Shown here one piece after another: positions 23,719 through 36,029 of a stretch of 64,000 nt of DNA (position 1 is the stretch's first letter; each line of letters opens with the position of its first letter). The notes under the pieces were generated by a model that searched no databases, was not told the origin of the DNA, and saw only the letters and a program-made list of their open reading frames with translations. The stretch is from contig CAJJDN010000024.1 in the NCBI GenBank assembly GCA_905182985.1, positions 250,925-314,924 of the forward strand. Direction: 5' to 3'. The position numbers were made by a program, and so were the translations under genes. This DNA comes from Paramecium sonneborni (taxonomy: Eukaryota > Ciliophora > Oligohymenophorea > Peniculida > Parameciidae).

Positions 23719-24121
23719 TAGATTATTAATTTGTAATGTATTTTGTATTTTTATGGAGAATCTAATTCCTTAAGCCAATTTATTTATAGAATAGTCTATA
23801 AAATCATCAGATTGATAATTTTTATTGTGAATAAACAAAAAAAGGGTCTGAAATATAAATATAAAAATAAATAATAATATTCTAGAAATATATGCAGATG
23901 ATATTGAGAATAAATTTTACAAATAAAATATATAATGAAACAAAATAAACAATCGTATTGAGAATAAAGAGAACGGGATTTTAATGATAAGAGAAGAAAT
24001 AATTAAAAAATTTAATCTTAGTTTAATTATATAATTGCTTATAAATGACGTGTTAAATATTATAAAATTGACAATTAAATGTACATGTGAATTGTTCAAC
24101 CTTAATAATTTAATTTAATAG
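23719..24121. other. Intergenic, no gene seen
   Basis: About 400 bp of AT-rich DNA between divergent starts, with TGA in all frames at short spacing. Confidence 0.5.
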
Positions 24122-24851
24122 AGATGTTTACAAAAATTATTGGATTATTGTTCAATATATTGAGTTATTTACCTGTGTACATATATAACTTTTTGTACAG
24201 CAGATATTACACAAAGTATAATAAGAAATAAGTATTAGATGGACATACGTAATGATGTGCGATAGATTGGAAAAAAAGATGGCAAATGTAAAAAGAATTT
24301 TGGATGTAGGAGTAGGCACAGGACATCCTATGAAATAGATTATAAATAGAATTCCTTCAAGAATTCATGTAGTTGGAATAGATATTGATACTAATTATTT
24401 GAGGTAAAATAAAAAAATAAGAAATTGTAGATATGCAAGACAAACATTCAAATAGAATGATAATGTTGAGATTAGAGAACAAAACTTTTATGATTTAGAA
24501 AACTCAAAGGAACAATATGAAGCTTTGATCTTCTCTTCATCTTTCATGATAATGCCTGACAGAATCAGAGCATTAAGAATTGCAAAATAGAGATTGAGTA
24601 AGGGTGGTTCTATCTTTTTTTTAATGACTTTAGAGCCATATAAAAACTATAAAACAGCAATAATAGAAAAAATCAAACCTTATCTAAAATATTTCACAAC
24701 TATTGATTTTGGCAGCATTACTTATGAAAAGGATTTTGAACTCATGCTCAAAGAAGAAGGATTAAAAATTATATCTAAAGAAAAAGTTGCTAAACATAGT
24801 GTCTTTTTAGCAATATTCAATATGTTTGTGATAGAGACAGAAATTATATGA
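24122..24851 (+). CDS. Class I SAM-dependent methyltransferase
   Basis: A 34-nt intron (24232-24265) gives 231 aa. The N-terminus is hydrophobic (KIIGLLFNILSYLPVYIY), probably a membrane anchor. Motif I, ILDVGVGTGHPMKQI, binds S-adenosylmethionine. The acidic loop VVGIDIDTNYL and the GGSIFFLMTLEP strand complete the Rossmann fold. The substrate is unknown; short membrane-linked methyltransferases such as the METTL7 type are one option. The start of the domain is sensitive to the splice choice: a 26-nt plus a 17-nt intron also keeps the frame and would add a VLDGHT segment. The methyltransferase domain itself is in one exon. Confidence 0.78.
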
Positions 24852-25696
24852 ATTATACATATATATTATAAATCAAATTCATTTTTGGATTATATTATTT
24901 AATGCTCATACTATCATATATTCTTTATCATTAATATAATTATTATTATCAAAAAATTATAACATATAAATATATTTGGAGTAATTAATAATGACTTATT
25001 GATTATTTAAAATTAGAAAATAAATAACTAAATCAATAATTATTTCTATTAAAATTAATGAGTCTCTAAATGATATATTGAACTCTCAAATTGAAAAAAC
25101 TTATAAATAAAACAATTTAAGCACAAAATTCATTCTTATGTAATTAATAAATCACTAATTACTGTATTGATTAAAAAACTAACAAAATTGCAAGGTTTAA
25201 CTTTAGTAATTTTTATTTTTAATAAGAAATTGATTACTAATCTTATTCAATTAAATAATACAGAATTGATAATTTCAAAAAGAAATAAAATCATTTTTAA
25301 AAAAAGTAATAAATTGATCCATAATCTCAAGAATAAATAAAAAGTAACTACTATTAAATAAATTGAATGATTTAATAATATATTTTTTAAGTAATAAAAA
25401 ATAATGAAAATGATTATTAATTTGTATCAGATTAGAAGTATTACTATATTTAACAATAAAAACTAATATACATATTCTAATATAAATATATTTGGAGAGG
25501 ATAAAAAAAGATTTATCTTAGTTTTAAGTGAATAGATTTATATTGTATAATGAGAGAAATTTGAAAGATAATTTAATTCAATATAAGAAATGAGAATGAA
25601 TATATAAAAAATATATAATATTAAAGTGAGATAGTTAGATAATAGAATAATAGTTTATGTTACATTTATTTAGATATTTTATGATAATATATTATA
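24852..25696. other. Intergenic, possible gene debris
   Basis: About 850 bp without a gene I can support. Plus-strand fragments up to about 45 codons are open but do not join into one protein and match nothing I know. Confidence 0.4.
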
Positions 25697-26703
25697 TCAT
25701 TTCTTTCTATAGATTGTTATTTCTTATTATTTAAAATATCTTCTGTCATCTTCATCTACTAAAATCAAATTTAGTATGTATTTAACACTGAATTTACCAT
25801 TAACATTTTTAACTGATGGAGTAATATCAACTCCACTTAAATATAATCGAATAGGTATGACTTCTCCTTTTTATGGACAACCATCCATCAATTCATATTT
25901 GACTAAAGTTTCATTATCTGTTTATTATTATTGTCCTTGACCATATTATTCTTTTCTAATAACTGCTAATTCCATATATTTAATTTTGATTTTAACCAAA
26001 TAAAAGTTGACTTTTCCTGTTACCACATCTCTTAAATGATATTTACTCTTAAAATATTCGAAATCAATATGCAAACATTCCTCTATACCAACCTGTTATT
26101 ATATTTATATAATACTTCTAATTTTAATGGTGTTTAGGGTTATTCTTCTATTTCTGGTTAAGGTATTAAAACTGCAAAATCTACTTCCTTTTATACCTTA
26201 CCATAACTTCTAGTCATATAAATCTTTAAGTAATATCTCAATCTCACTGTATTTCCATAATAACTTTCATTTTACTTCTCAAACTTCTAAAATTAAAATT
26301 TATATGTTTTATCTTCAAATAATATTCCTTAAGGCTCTAATTCTCTTGACATTGACATGAAATCTGAACTTTGTTTTTAATCATTAATAATTTCTTAATT
26401 ATTCAATATTATTATTACCTATTCTTCCAATCAATTCTATTCGTACACCTAAATGTTCTATTTTCTTTTATTTATTCATCTTCACTTCTACAACACCTGA
26501 TATATCATCATCGCCCTATAATTATATTTATCATTTATTTAATTACTATATAAACTGGTAATCTTAATGCTCCTAATTATTTATCTACAAATCTTGTATG
26601 TTTACGAGTCTCTATACCATCTAATGTCACTTCTATTATTGGTTAACCTTAAACCATATTCAAAAGAGATGCCTAGAATACGTGGAATTTATCACTTTAC
26701 CAT
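25697..26703 (-). CDS. VPS26: Retromer subunit VPS26
   Basis: Four introns (26673-26700, 26516-26546, 26394-26418, 26093-26115) give 299 aa, typical for VPS26. Diagnostic stretches are [80 protein letters not shown] and a C-terminus with [15 protein letters not shown]26 is the arrestin-fold subunit of retromer, which recycles membrane cargo from endosomes. The ATG is followed at once by the first intron, after which GCA TCT gives Met-Ala-Ser as in other VPS26 proteins. Identification is firm. Confidence 0.95.
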
Positions 26704-26815
26704 CTTAACTCAATTAATTATATAATTATATTACAATTATACACAACAATTTTTATTCCACTTATTTTTTTATTTTATTTCATTTCAAAAATTATCTCTT
26801 TTCTCTCTACAATAT

Positions 26816-27917
26816 AATCAATTATGAATATCTCATCATCTAATTAATAAAATAAATCATCTCTTTATGCTTAATATTTATAATAATTCTAATCTATTCT
26901 TGTTTATTTACAAATAATTTCGATTTCTTTTTAAATTTTTATTACCATATTCAAACAAATGGAACATATAATTTACACATCTAATCTAACATATTTAAAA
27001 ATATAAATTTAACATACATTTATAAATTCTTATTAATATCTATTATAAATATATTATTATGTATTTTAGTATATTAAATATGATATTTTGATAAAGGAAC
27101 AAAATATTAATTGATCATTTTCTACTGCTTAATAAAGAAGGTAGAAAAATAAGTAAGCTTTCAGAAGAAATAGTAATAACAAAAATTTTGTAATTTTGCA
27201 TAGAAACTACCTGCAAGTATACGACCAATACAATATGATAACTAGCAGCTAAAAAACCTGCAATAGGTCTTAACGGAGAAAACCCAATCTACACTTTTAT
27301 AATAATATAAAAATAATATTTATTTATTTTCTAAAGTATTTAATTATTACTATTAGAATTATCTTAGGAAATGATATAATTTTTAAGAGCTTGAAAATCA
27401 ACTTCAAAAATATACTTGTTCATATTCATAACAAAAAAGTAATTCTTATAATATCCTTATTTGAATAATACATATGTGAGAACCTTAGAATAATACAGCA
27501 CTTCAAGTTGTAAATTTTACAAATATAAATAATGAGTTATTAATAAATGAGAATTTACCCTAACCATTATAAATCATATAAAATTATTCTTTTACTAGAT
27601 AATCATTTATAGATAAAAAACTAACATGTATTGATATTTGCTCATAATAACATATCTAATTTTATCAATATTTTCTTTAACCACACTTTTTGATATGTTA
27701 ATAATCCAAAAAAATTATTTGACTTTTCTTTCTTTATTATTTTATTATATGGATTATTAGTTTTGATTTCTGAAAAAAATACTTCTCCAATTCTTTTTAT
27801 TCTGATATTAAATGATAGAACTTTTCAAATTGAAAAAAACATTCTTTTATGGATCTATTTAATATCAATAATTAATAAATATTTTAATATTTCAGTTACC
27901 ATGAGTGGTATCAAACC
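26816..27917 (+). repeat. Direct copy 1 flanking the N at 27918
   Basis: 1102 bp identical by eye to 27919-29020 (offset 1103). It ends with only the first 17 nt of the coiled-coil gene before the N, so it looks like a contig end. It contains no gene I can support. Confidence 0.85.
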
Positions 27918-27918
27918 N
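27918..27918. other. Single N, assembly gap
   Basis: Undetermined base between two perfect 1102-bp copies. Confidence 0.9.
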
Positions 27919-29020
27919 AATCAATTATGAATATCTCATCATCTAATTAATAAAATAAATCATCTCTTTATGCTTAATATTTATAATAATTCTAATCTAT
28001 TCTTGTTTATTTACAAATAATTTCGATTTCTTTTTAAATTTTTATTACCATATTCAAACAAATGGAACATATAATTTACACATCTAATCTAACATATTTA
28101 AAAATATAAATTTAACATACATTTATAAATTCTTATTAATATCTATTATAAATATATTATTATGTATTTTAGTATATTAAATATGATATTTTGATAAAGG
28201 AACAAAATATTAATTGATCATTTTCTACTGCTTAATAAAGAAGGTAGAAAAATAAGTAAGCTTTCAGAAGAAATAGTAATAACAAAAATTTTGTAATTTT
28301 GCATAGAAACTACCTGCAAGTATACGACCAATACAATATGATAACTAGCAGCTAAAAAACCTGCAATAGGTCTTAACGGAGAAAACCCAATCTACACTTT
28401 TATAATAATATAAAAATAATATTTATTTATTTTCTAAAGTATTTAATTATTACTATTAGAATTATCTTAGGAAATGATATAATTTTTAAGAGCTTGAAAA
28501 TCAACTTCAAAAATATACTTGTTCATATTCATAACAAAAAAGTAATTCTTATAATATCCTTATTTGAATAATACATATGTGAGAACCTTAGAATAATACA
28601 GCACTTCAAGTTGTAAATTTTACAAATATAAATAATGAGTTATTAATAAATGAGAATTTACCCTAACCATTATAAATCATATAAAATTATTCTTTTACTA
28701 GATAATCATTTATAGATAAAAAACTAACATGTATTGATATTTGCTCATAATAACATATCTAATTTTATCAATATTTTCTTTAACCACACTTTTTGATATG
28801 TTAATAATCCAAAAAAATTATTTGACTTTTCTTTCTTTATTATTTTATTATATGGATTATTAGTTTTGATTTCTGAAAAAAATACTTCTCCAATTCTTTT
28901 TATTCTGATATTAAATGATAGAACTTTTCAAATTGAAAAAAACATTCTTTTATGGATCTATTTAATATCAATAATTAATAAATATTTTAATATTTCAGTT
29001 ACCATGAGTGGTATCAAACC
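27919..29020 (+). repeat. Direct copy 2 flanking the N at 27918
   Basis: Second perfect copy of 26816-27917. The right end overlaps the start of the coiled-coil gene by 17 nt and continues into its complete sequence. Confidence 0.85.
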
Positions 29021-31034
29021 TTAAACTTTAAAGATCATTTCAAGACTTAGAAACGGTTATTAATAAGAAAATAATATATAGGAGGCTAATAAAATAATGA
29101 AAATTTAAATTGAGCATTACGATGCAAGAGATTTAAGATTGTAAGATTTATAGGATTGCTAAAATGTTTATAAAGTGATAAAGAAAGAGACAACAACAAA
29201 ATGGATTTTATTATCAAAATTGGATGAATGTAGAGCATAAATAAAATTAGAATTATAATATCTTAAAAAATTAGTTAGTTTTGTTTAGAATAATAGAAAT
29301 GATTTAAATAGATAGTAATAACTTGATTTAAATTAATTGTTAATACTATTAAATATTTTTGAAACTTATGTGGATTAAATAGATAGTAATACTTATGATA
29401 GAAAAGAAAAATAGAAACGTATAAAATCATCTGAAATTGAAGAGAAATAAAAAACAATTAACGAATGGAAAAAATAAGTAAATAAAAATGAGATTGTTTT
29501 GGATAAGATATAACCATCAATCTCAGAATGGAAGCAAATTCCATTAAAAATTTTAGATGAAGCTTTAACAATATCATTTGAATTAAAATTGAAATTATTT
29601 CAAGAACCAGATAATTTTGATTCTGAACGAGCTTTGAAATATTAAAATTAAATATAAGATCTGAGAAGAAAATTGATTCTTGATTAATACAAAAGAAGTA
29701 GAAATTAATTTGATGAATTTTAATAGATGTAATGAAATTATTATTTATATAATTAGAATTGACAATTTTAATTATCATATACCAAAACTATAAGAAATGA
29801 ATCAATTAAATTTAGCTTAGTTGAAAGATATGAAGAGAAAACTTAAAGACAAATCTAAATCAAATATTAGCTAAATAAATTCAGCTAAATCATCTCCAAG
29901 AAAGGAAGAAAATAAAATTTAACAAAATGAAGTAAATGCTTGTTTGTAATAATATTAAAAGTAATACTAAAAGATTATGAAAATAGAGAAAAATAAAGAA
30001 TAAGTAGAATAGATAAAGCATAATATAAATAAAATATTAAAGAATCTTAGAGAGAAGTTTTTATTGCAAGAACTAATTAAGGTTCTATATAGAAATTGCA
30101 TTAAAGTTTTGAAATAAATAAAATAAATACAAGTAAAGGACATAGAGAATATATAATTTCAATGATAGATGGATAATTATTAAAACCTTATACTCCATTA
30201 GCAAGATTAAGAAAAGAAGATTCAAAAGATACATGCTAGAATTCTAGAATCAATGATAATAATTCCAGAAAATAAAGTATTAGAAATGGTTCTCCTTAAT
30301 CTTTTGTTGAAAGAATATCTTAAAAGATTAATGATGTCACCATATGTGAAGATGAAGATACTTATACTAAATTAGAATTTCCTGAACTTTAATTGTCAAG
30401 ATAATAAGGTTATACGAATAAATAGAATAAAAAAGTTGTAAAATAATAATATAATTAAAAATTTATAGAAAAAGTTAATAATAATGAAGTTAAATTAGTG
30501 AAATAATGTTAAGGTAATTCTATATACAAATAAAGATTTCTATACTACAAGGATGAAATTTAATGATAAATTCACTGAATTAGTTTCTACTTTATAAAAA
30601 GATCGCCCTTTAACTTCTAGTTTACGATCAAGATCTTTAACTATTAATCAAAATTAAAGACAAGAGAAAATATAAAAATTAAGAAAAGTAGCTGAACAAG
30701 CTAGATAGAATTTCTTTTATAGAAATAAGGAATAAAGAATATGGCATCAGGACTTAGTAAATCAATTCAAATTAGGTGATCTAACTACTTAATATATTAT
30801 TGAACAATTATAATTTATTCTAGAAGGTATTTCTATTTAAAATTATTAGAGGGATTATTTATATAGGTTGATGATATCATCAATATGGTTTAATAAATTG
30901 AAGATTCTTTAGAAATGAAGGTTACTTAAAAATGCTGTAAGCTTCTTAATAAAATATTCAATTATTTTGGAATTCAAATTTCTCAAATAAGTGAATATAA
31001 AAAATTTAAGAATTTTAATTCTTTTATTGATTGA
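29004..31034 (+). CDS. Large coiled-coil hypothetical protein
   Basis: Four introns (29729-29756, 29961-29986, 30514-30535, 30827-30849) give 643 aa. Residues 1-240 are strongly helical with heptads (ISRLRNGYQQENNIQEANK, EIEEKQKTINEWKKQ). The middle is Ser/Lys/Asn-rich and probably disordered. The last 150 residues are helical again (RKVAEQARQNFFYRNKEQR). No known domain is seen; a cytoskeletal or basal-body role would be only a guess. The third intron removes a TGA at 30564-30566 and joins an otherwise overlapping second ORF (ATG 30553) in frame, so I treat the two as one gene. Confidence 0.75.
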
Positions 31035-31073
31035 ATAATTAATTAATTTAATTATATAATTTAGTATAAATAT

Positions 31074-31771
31074 TCATCTTTCAATTTACATAGCTATATC
31101 AATTTATGATGAGTTTCTATTAATTTCTTCTTAATCAATTTCAATAGTTTAAATTTCTTCTTTTTTTATAATAATATCTTTAAATTATTTATTTTTTTAT
31201 TCTAATTTGTATCCTCTATTTTTAGCAACAAAAAGAAGAGCAGCAAATAATTTACTTTTACTTATTTTTTCATTCATTATCATTGGCAATGTTTTTTCTA
31301 TTTTGATAAATTCAACTTATCCTTTAATTTCATCAATAACTTTTTCTAAAATAACTTATAATTGCTTAATTGTAATAGGTTCATTGTTATTATTAGCTTA
31401 AATTTTAAAAGGTAAAACATAGTAGTCTAAATCATTCTAATATGTTTCAATCATTTAATTTGTAGTTTCCATTTATACTTGTATTTATATTTCATCTAAT
31501 CCAAAACTTTCTGGTTCTGGTACAGGAATTGCTTATTATTATTCTTCCTCTTCTAAAAATCCTGTATACTCTCTTGTAAAGTATTCAAAATATCTATAAT
31601 AATCAAAATCTTAACAATTATCAGCTAAACATTTTAATGTTAATTCTCTTTAACCAAAATCTCTTTATGTATTTCCTACTGTATTTAAAATTAAAAATCT
31701 ATTCAATTCAGCAGCATCATCAAAAGTAAATGTATCTGGATACACTTTCTTTTATTTTTTCTTAACATTAG

Positions 31772-31809
<38 letters not shown>

Positions 31810-33374
31810 TACTATTACTATTAAACTGCCTATTATTGATTATTATTTTTTTGCATTTATTGTTATTCTTCATAAGGTGCTAGATCTTAATCAAATTCTT
31901 CTTCTTATTCTAAATCCCATTCATCTACAGGTGCATTCACATCATTAAATATATCCTGGAATTATTATTAATAAGTAAGTTAACATTTAATTTCTTCTTG
32001 AACTTAATTTTATTTTTCTGCTGCCTCTCTTTATTATTTTTAAAATTATTCTTATAACATCTTTTTCTTTTCTTAATAAATTTTATATTGTTCCAATTAC
32101 AATTATTTCTATTCTTCAGTCTATTAATGATTTTGAAGTTCATTTAATTAATCATCTTGAAAACCTAAAGGATCTGGCATAACTTCAGGTAATTAATTAT
32201 TAAATTCTTCAATATCCATTTGATTTATCTATTGCTGTAAATTTTATATATTGATTTATTAATCTTTAATTTAATTGATATTTTCAAATTATTGTTAAGG
32301 TTAAGAATCAAAATTCAATTATTCTAATTTTTTACTTAAAAATGCTTATTGATCATGATCTATTTCAGTAGGATTAATTTTAAGTTATTATTAATATTAT
32401 TGATTTAAACTTAAAATTTATTATTCTTCAACACTTAATTAAGATAATGATTATTGTTATTAATCTATAGTTTATTAAGCTTATTTCAATTTTTCATCAT
32501 AAACTCTAAAATCATTAATAAATTTGTCAATAGCAATTTATTAATTTTTTTCAATTTTAACAGTTTAAGTTTCTTTTTTATTAAGTAAATATTTGTAACG
32601 TTCTCTAAAATCATTAACTTCATTAAAACTCATTTTAAATTATTTAGAGACTAAATTAGAGTAATCAAGTACAGAAGTATCAATTTCTAATTTAATGAAT
32701 CCTGTAAGAATTTATTTATTTTACTCATTAATTTTTAAGAGTTGATCAGGATCAATAATGATAGCTAAATTTTCATCAAATTAAGGATTATAAATAATAA
32801 GTGTAGTAAGATCTTGCATATCAAGAGATTTACTAGTTTGATTAAAGAAGGGGTTAATTTGAAGTGTATCATATTAATGTGTATATGGTTTAAAATCAAG
32901 AGTAGATTCTCCATATTTTGTAATTTCTTTAAGTTCTAGATTTCTATTAAGATGAATAGTTTTTTGAGTTAATTATTAGGTTTATTATGATTGTTTACTT
33001 TTCTTTTAAGGTGGTGCATTAGGTATAGTTGTAGTAGTATCATATACTCTTAAGAGATTAACTTTTAATTTAAGACTTTCAACATAGGTTCTATCTACTC
33101 TATTTGAATAAAGCCAAGCTAAAGCATCTAAATATAGGGCACTTTTATTCATATCATCAACATCAATTAATTTTATTTAGTTACCTAAATCAAAATCAAA
33201 AACCTTTTCAGACAATCCTTTTTACATACATTTAAGTATTTCATTAAGAATTTCATTCTATTCATCTTCAGAATCATCAGAGTTTTCTGCTTTATTTGGA
33301 TAATCGATTTGTATTTCTATTTCTTCCTCTTAATGAGTTTTAAGATCAGAGAGATATTATTATAATTTTGACAT
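31074..33374 (-). CDS. Condensin kleisin subunit CND2/Barren
   Basis: Intronless, 766 aa. It shows the Barren/NCAPH pattern: DDMNKSALYLDALAWLYSNRVD near residue 80-105, then a segment with DFKPYTLQYDTLQINPFFNQT and SKSLDMQDLTTLIIYNPQFDE. A long Gln-rich middle follows, and the C-terminus has TIKQLQVILEKVIDE and KISKSKLFAALLFVAKNRGY, a winged-helix-like kleisin end. The kleisin closes the SMC2-SMC4 ring of condensin and is needed for chromosome segregation; ciliates use condensin in both nuclei. A run of 17 Gln codons, all TAA or TAG, interrupts the middle. The family is a pattern judgement, and the assignment to condensin rather than another kleisin is likely but not certain. Confidence 0.7.
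31773..31823 (-). repeat. 17-codon TAA/TAG polyglutamine tract
   Basis: On the minus strand this is TAA TAG TAA TAG TAA TAG followed by eleven TAA, giving 17 consecutive glutamines inside the kleisin gene. It is a trinucleotide repeat that would be 17 stops in the standard code. Confidence 0.93.
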
Positions 33375-34328
33375 TGAATAGATAAGGTAAATATTCTGGA
33401 TTAAAAGTTCAAAAAATCATTAAAATATTTATAGAACTAATAATTTCATATATAATGAATAAATAATACATACCAGCAAAAATATAAGAAAAAAGACCTG
33501 AAAATATTATAAAAAGACATAGATAAATTAGTATAGATTATCAATTATTAGTATGAAAATAGATTATGCATGTTAAAATATAATATTAATATAAATAAAA
33601 TTTTGATATTATGAAATCTATAGGTAATCGTACAACTAATTCATATCATTTAAACAAATTACCACACATTATTAATAAACCTATTTTATTTATTCTGATC
33701 TGAATTCATAAATTATATTTATGTAAGAAACTTACACTATAAATATATTTAGCTGATCCTAAATAATAATTGATTCTTATTAAACATAATTAATATACTC
33801 TATTCTTAAATAGTAGTCTAAAACCTTTCTATTTTAATAAATAAGAAATAAAAATAATGAAACTAAAATTAAATTAGTTAATTTAATTGATTTTTATAAG
33901 AATTTCTTTAACTTAAAAAAAAACATAAGTAATAAATAGATTATTAAGAAATCTAAGAATAAAATACTCAATAAGGTAATACTCATTCTTTATCACATAT
34001 AAAAGATTTCGTAGAATATATATAATAAACTCCTATTATAAATTAATTTATATAATCATCTAATACTATATAAATCTGTAATTTAATAAAATATAGTAAT
34101 ATTAATAAATTATATTAAATAAAACTCAAAATATGCCTATGAGAAATAATTAATTCTAAAATGAATAATAAAATTATTAATAAGATTTCTATTAATCTTA
34201 ATAATAAATAAAATAATTATAAGTTTGGATGTATGAAAATTATAGGTTTATATTGAGAATGATACTTATTTATTGATAATTAATAAAATTAATTATAAAA
34301 ATATAGATTTTGTCATTTAATTTTGGAT
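33375..34328. other. Intergenic, no gene seen
   Basis: About 950 bp of very AT-rich DNA. One plus-strand frame beginning at ATG near 33454 runs about 34 codons, which is too short to support. Confidence 0.45.
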
Positions 34329-35012
34329 TCATTTCTTTCTACACATTGCACAATAAAAACTTATATCTTAAGCTAATTATGCTTATACACCTGCACATTC
34401 ATAATGTAACCATTTTTAACATTTATCACATTATATATATGATTTATCAGGATTTGATATTTAATTACATATACAAATTCTACCCCATTTCGAAATAGGA
34501 GGGTTAAACTTATCCTTCTCCATATTATAATCAGCTCTAGTAAAATATGTTCTCTCATTTTAAATCATCATTTCTTCATATTCCTTTATTGATATTAATT
34601 TAATTTCATGATCTATTTATGTGCAAAATAACCATTCCTCTATCTCTGATTAAAACAATTCAAATTCACTTATCCCATCTTATAATTCTTTTAACTTTTA
34701 AGGCAATTCCAATTTATTTATATACTTTTACACCTTTATCATAGGAATCAAATATTCATCCACTTCTAAATTACAAAATCCTATTAATTTTCCATATGTT
34801 TTCTTGTCTCTATTACCATCCACTGACAATTAAACTATCTAACCAATTGAATATATTATTCCATCATATTTCATTTTAGAATACTATTTCACTAAACCTA
34901 CTTCTCTTGCTCTTTCTACTAATTCTTTATACTATTAATCCTTCCAAATATATACCTTTTTTTAATATAATAACTATTTTATCACTTAGTCGTTTACTTA
35001 ATTAGCCTCCAT
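34329..35012 (-). CDS. BAH-like plus PHD-finger chromatin protein
   Basis: Intronless, 227 aa. The first 160 residues resemble a BAH domain (DGIIYSIGQIVQLSVDGNR, KLIGFCNLEVDEYLIPMIKV). The C-terminus is a complete PHD finger: CICNQ ... YIQCDKCQKWLHYECAGV ... FYCAMCRKK, with the Cys4-His-Cys3 pattern and an aromatic before the second cysteine pair as in H3K4me-reading fingers. Short BAH-PHD proteins read histone methylation in plants and fungi. The role here in nuclear differentiation or transcription is inference. The PHD call is firm; the BAH call is weaker. Confidence 0.82.
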
Positions 35013-35119
35013 TTTTATTTATTAAATATTAAATTAAGCGTGGGAAATATTAATCTTTATTTTTATTAATATTCAATATTATTATTTTCACACTCATTCA
35101 TTATTTCTTTTATCTATTC

Positions 35120-36029
35120 TCAATTTTCATTTCTCTCCCATCTTATACCATCTCCTAATGGTTTTCCATTCACTCCAAATATAGGAAATGCCCATAACCA
35201 AGGATTATTCCCCATTACTTAAAACCAATTCCGTTTCAAACTTTTTATTTAATTATTCATCTACCCTAAATCATATACATTTCCACGATTTGATATTTAC
35301 AATAAACTTATTAATGTCTCATTAGTCAACACTAAACTTAAATGAAAAATTAAACAACGAAATACTATTACACCAAATACAATTAAACATATATATCTAT
35401 TATTCTTTTATTTCTTACAAACAAAAAGTAGGTATTATTATATAGTACTCAAATATCAATTTCCAATCAATTTCAATTATATCCTTCAATATTGAATATA
35501 CTTTTAAATTTAACAATATTACACTAAATAATGTAGTCAAATTTATGTAGAATAATAACAATAAAAAAAACTTGCGATTAAAATATCCTACACAATTTCC
35601 TATCATATGAAAATGAAAATGCATATTTAATACACATCTATTACACCTTTTTTAAAATGATAGTTATTTTACCATGGACAATGAATACAACGATCAGGCT
35701 TAAATCTATGGCAAAATAAGCAATATCTAGCTGTTTCATAATCAAACTATTAACCCAATTGAAATTGCCAATTATATGGAACCTGAATTTATCTAAAAAA
35801 TAACTTTGCCAGGATCACTAAATATGCATCTAATAAAAGACCATATAACCATTATATATGTTATTTTTAAAGGAACCCAAAAAATCTATATGATTTAGAG
35901 ATACGCAGAAGAATAAGGATTTTTTAAAGTTAGGTAATCTGTCATAATATACACAAAAAAGATTATGTAAAATACAATAGCCTAAGAAAATTAATTTAAA
36001 CATTTTCTCAATGGAGTTTCTGCAAGCAT
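35120..36029 (-). CDS. DHHC-family protein with HFHF in place of DHHC
   Basis: Three introns (35783-35804, 35647-35672, 35397-35418), at the same places as in the intact neighbour, give 279 aa. It has two N-terminal membrane segments, then SDPGK, a Cys-rich region with RYCLFCHRFKPDRCIHC and CNRCVLNM, two more membrane segments and a C-terminal GNVYDLG ... [15 protein letters not shown] block. All are typical of DHHC palmitoyltransferases. The active-site segment reads NMHFHFHMIGNC (35592-35624) instead of [12 protein letters not shown], so the catalytic cysteine is absent. The open frame, conserved introns and zinc-binding cysteines argue for a pseudoenzyme rather than a dead gene. Most of it lies in the copied block 35348-36525. 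Confidence 0.85.

Noticed and set aside
35120..36029. HFHF DHHC gene as a simple pseudogene
   Set aside because: The frame, the three introns and the zinc cysteines are intact, which is better explained as a pseudoenzyme; short ORFs in this region arise only because introns were not removed.
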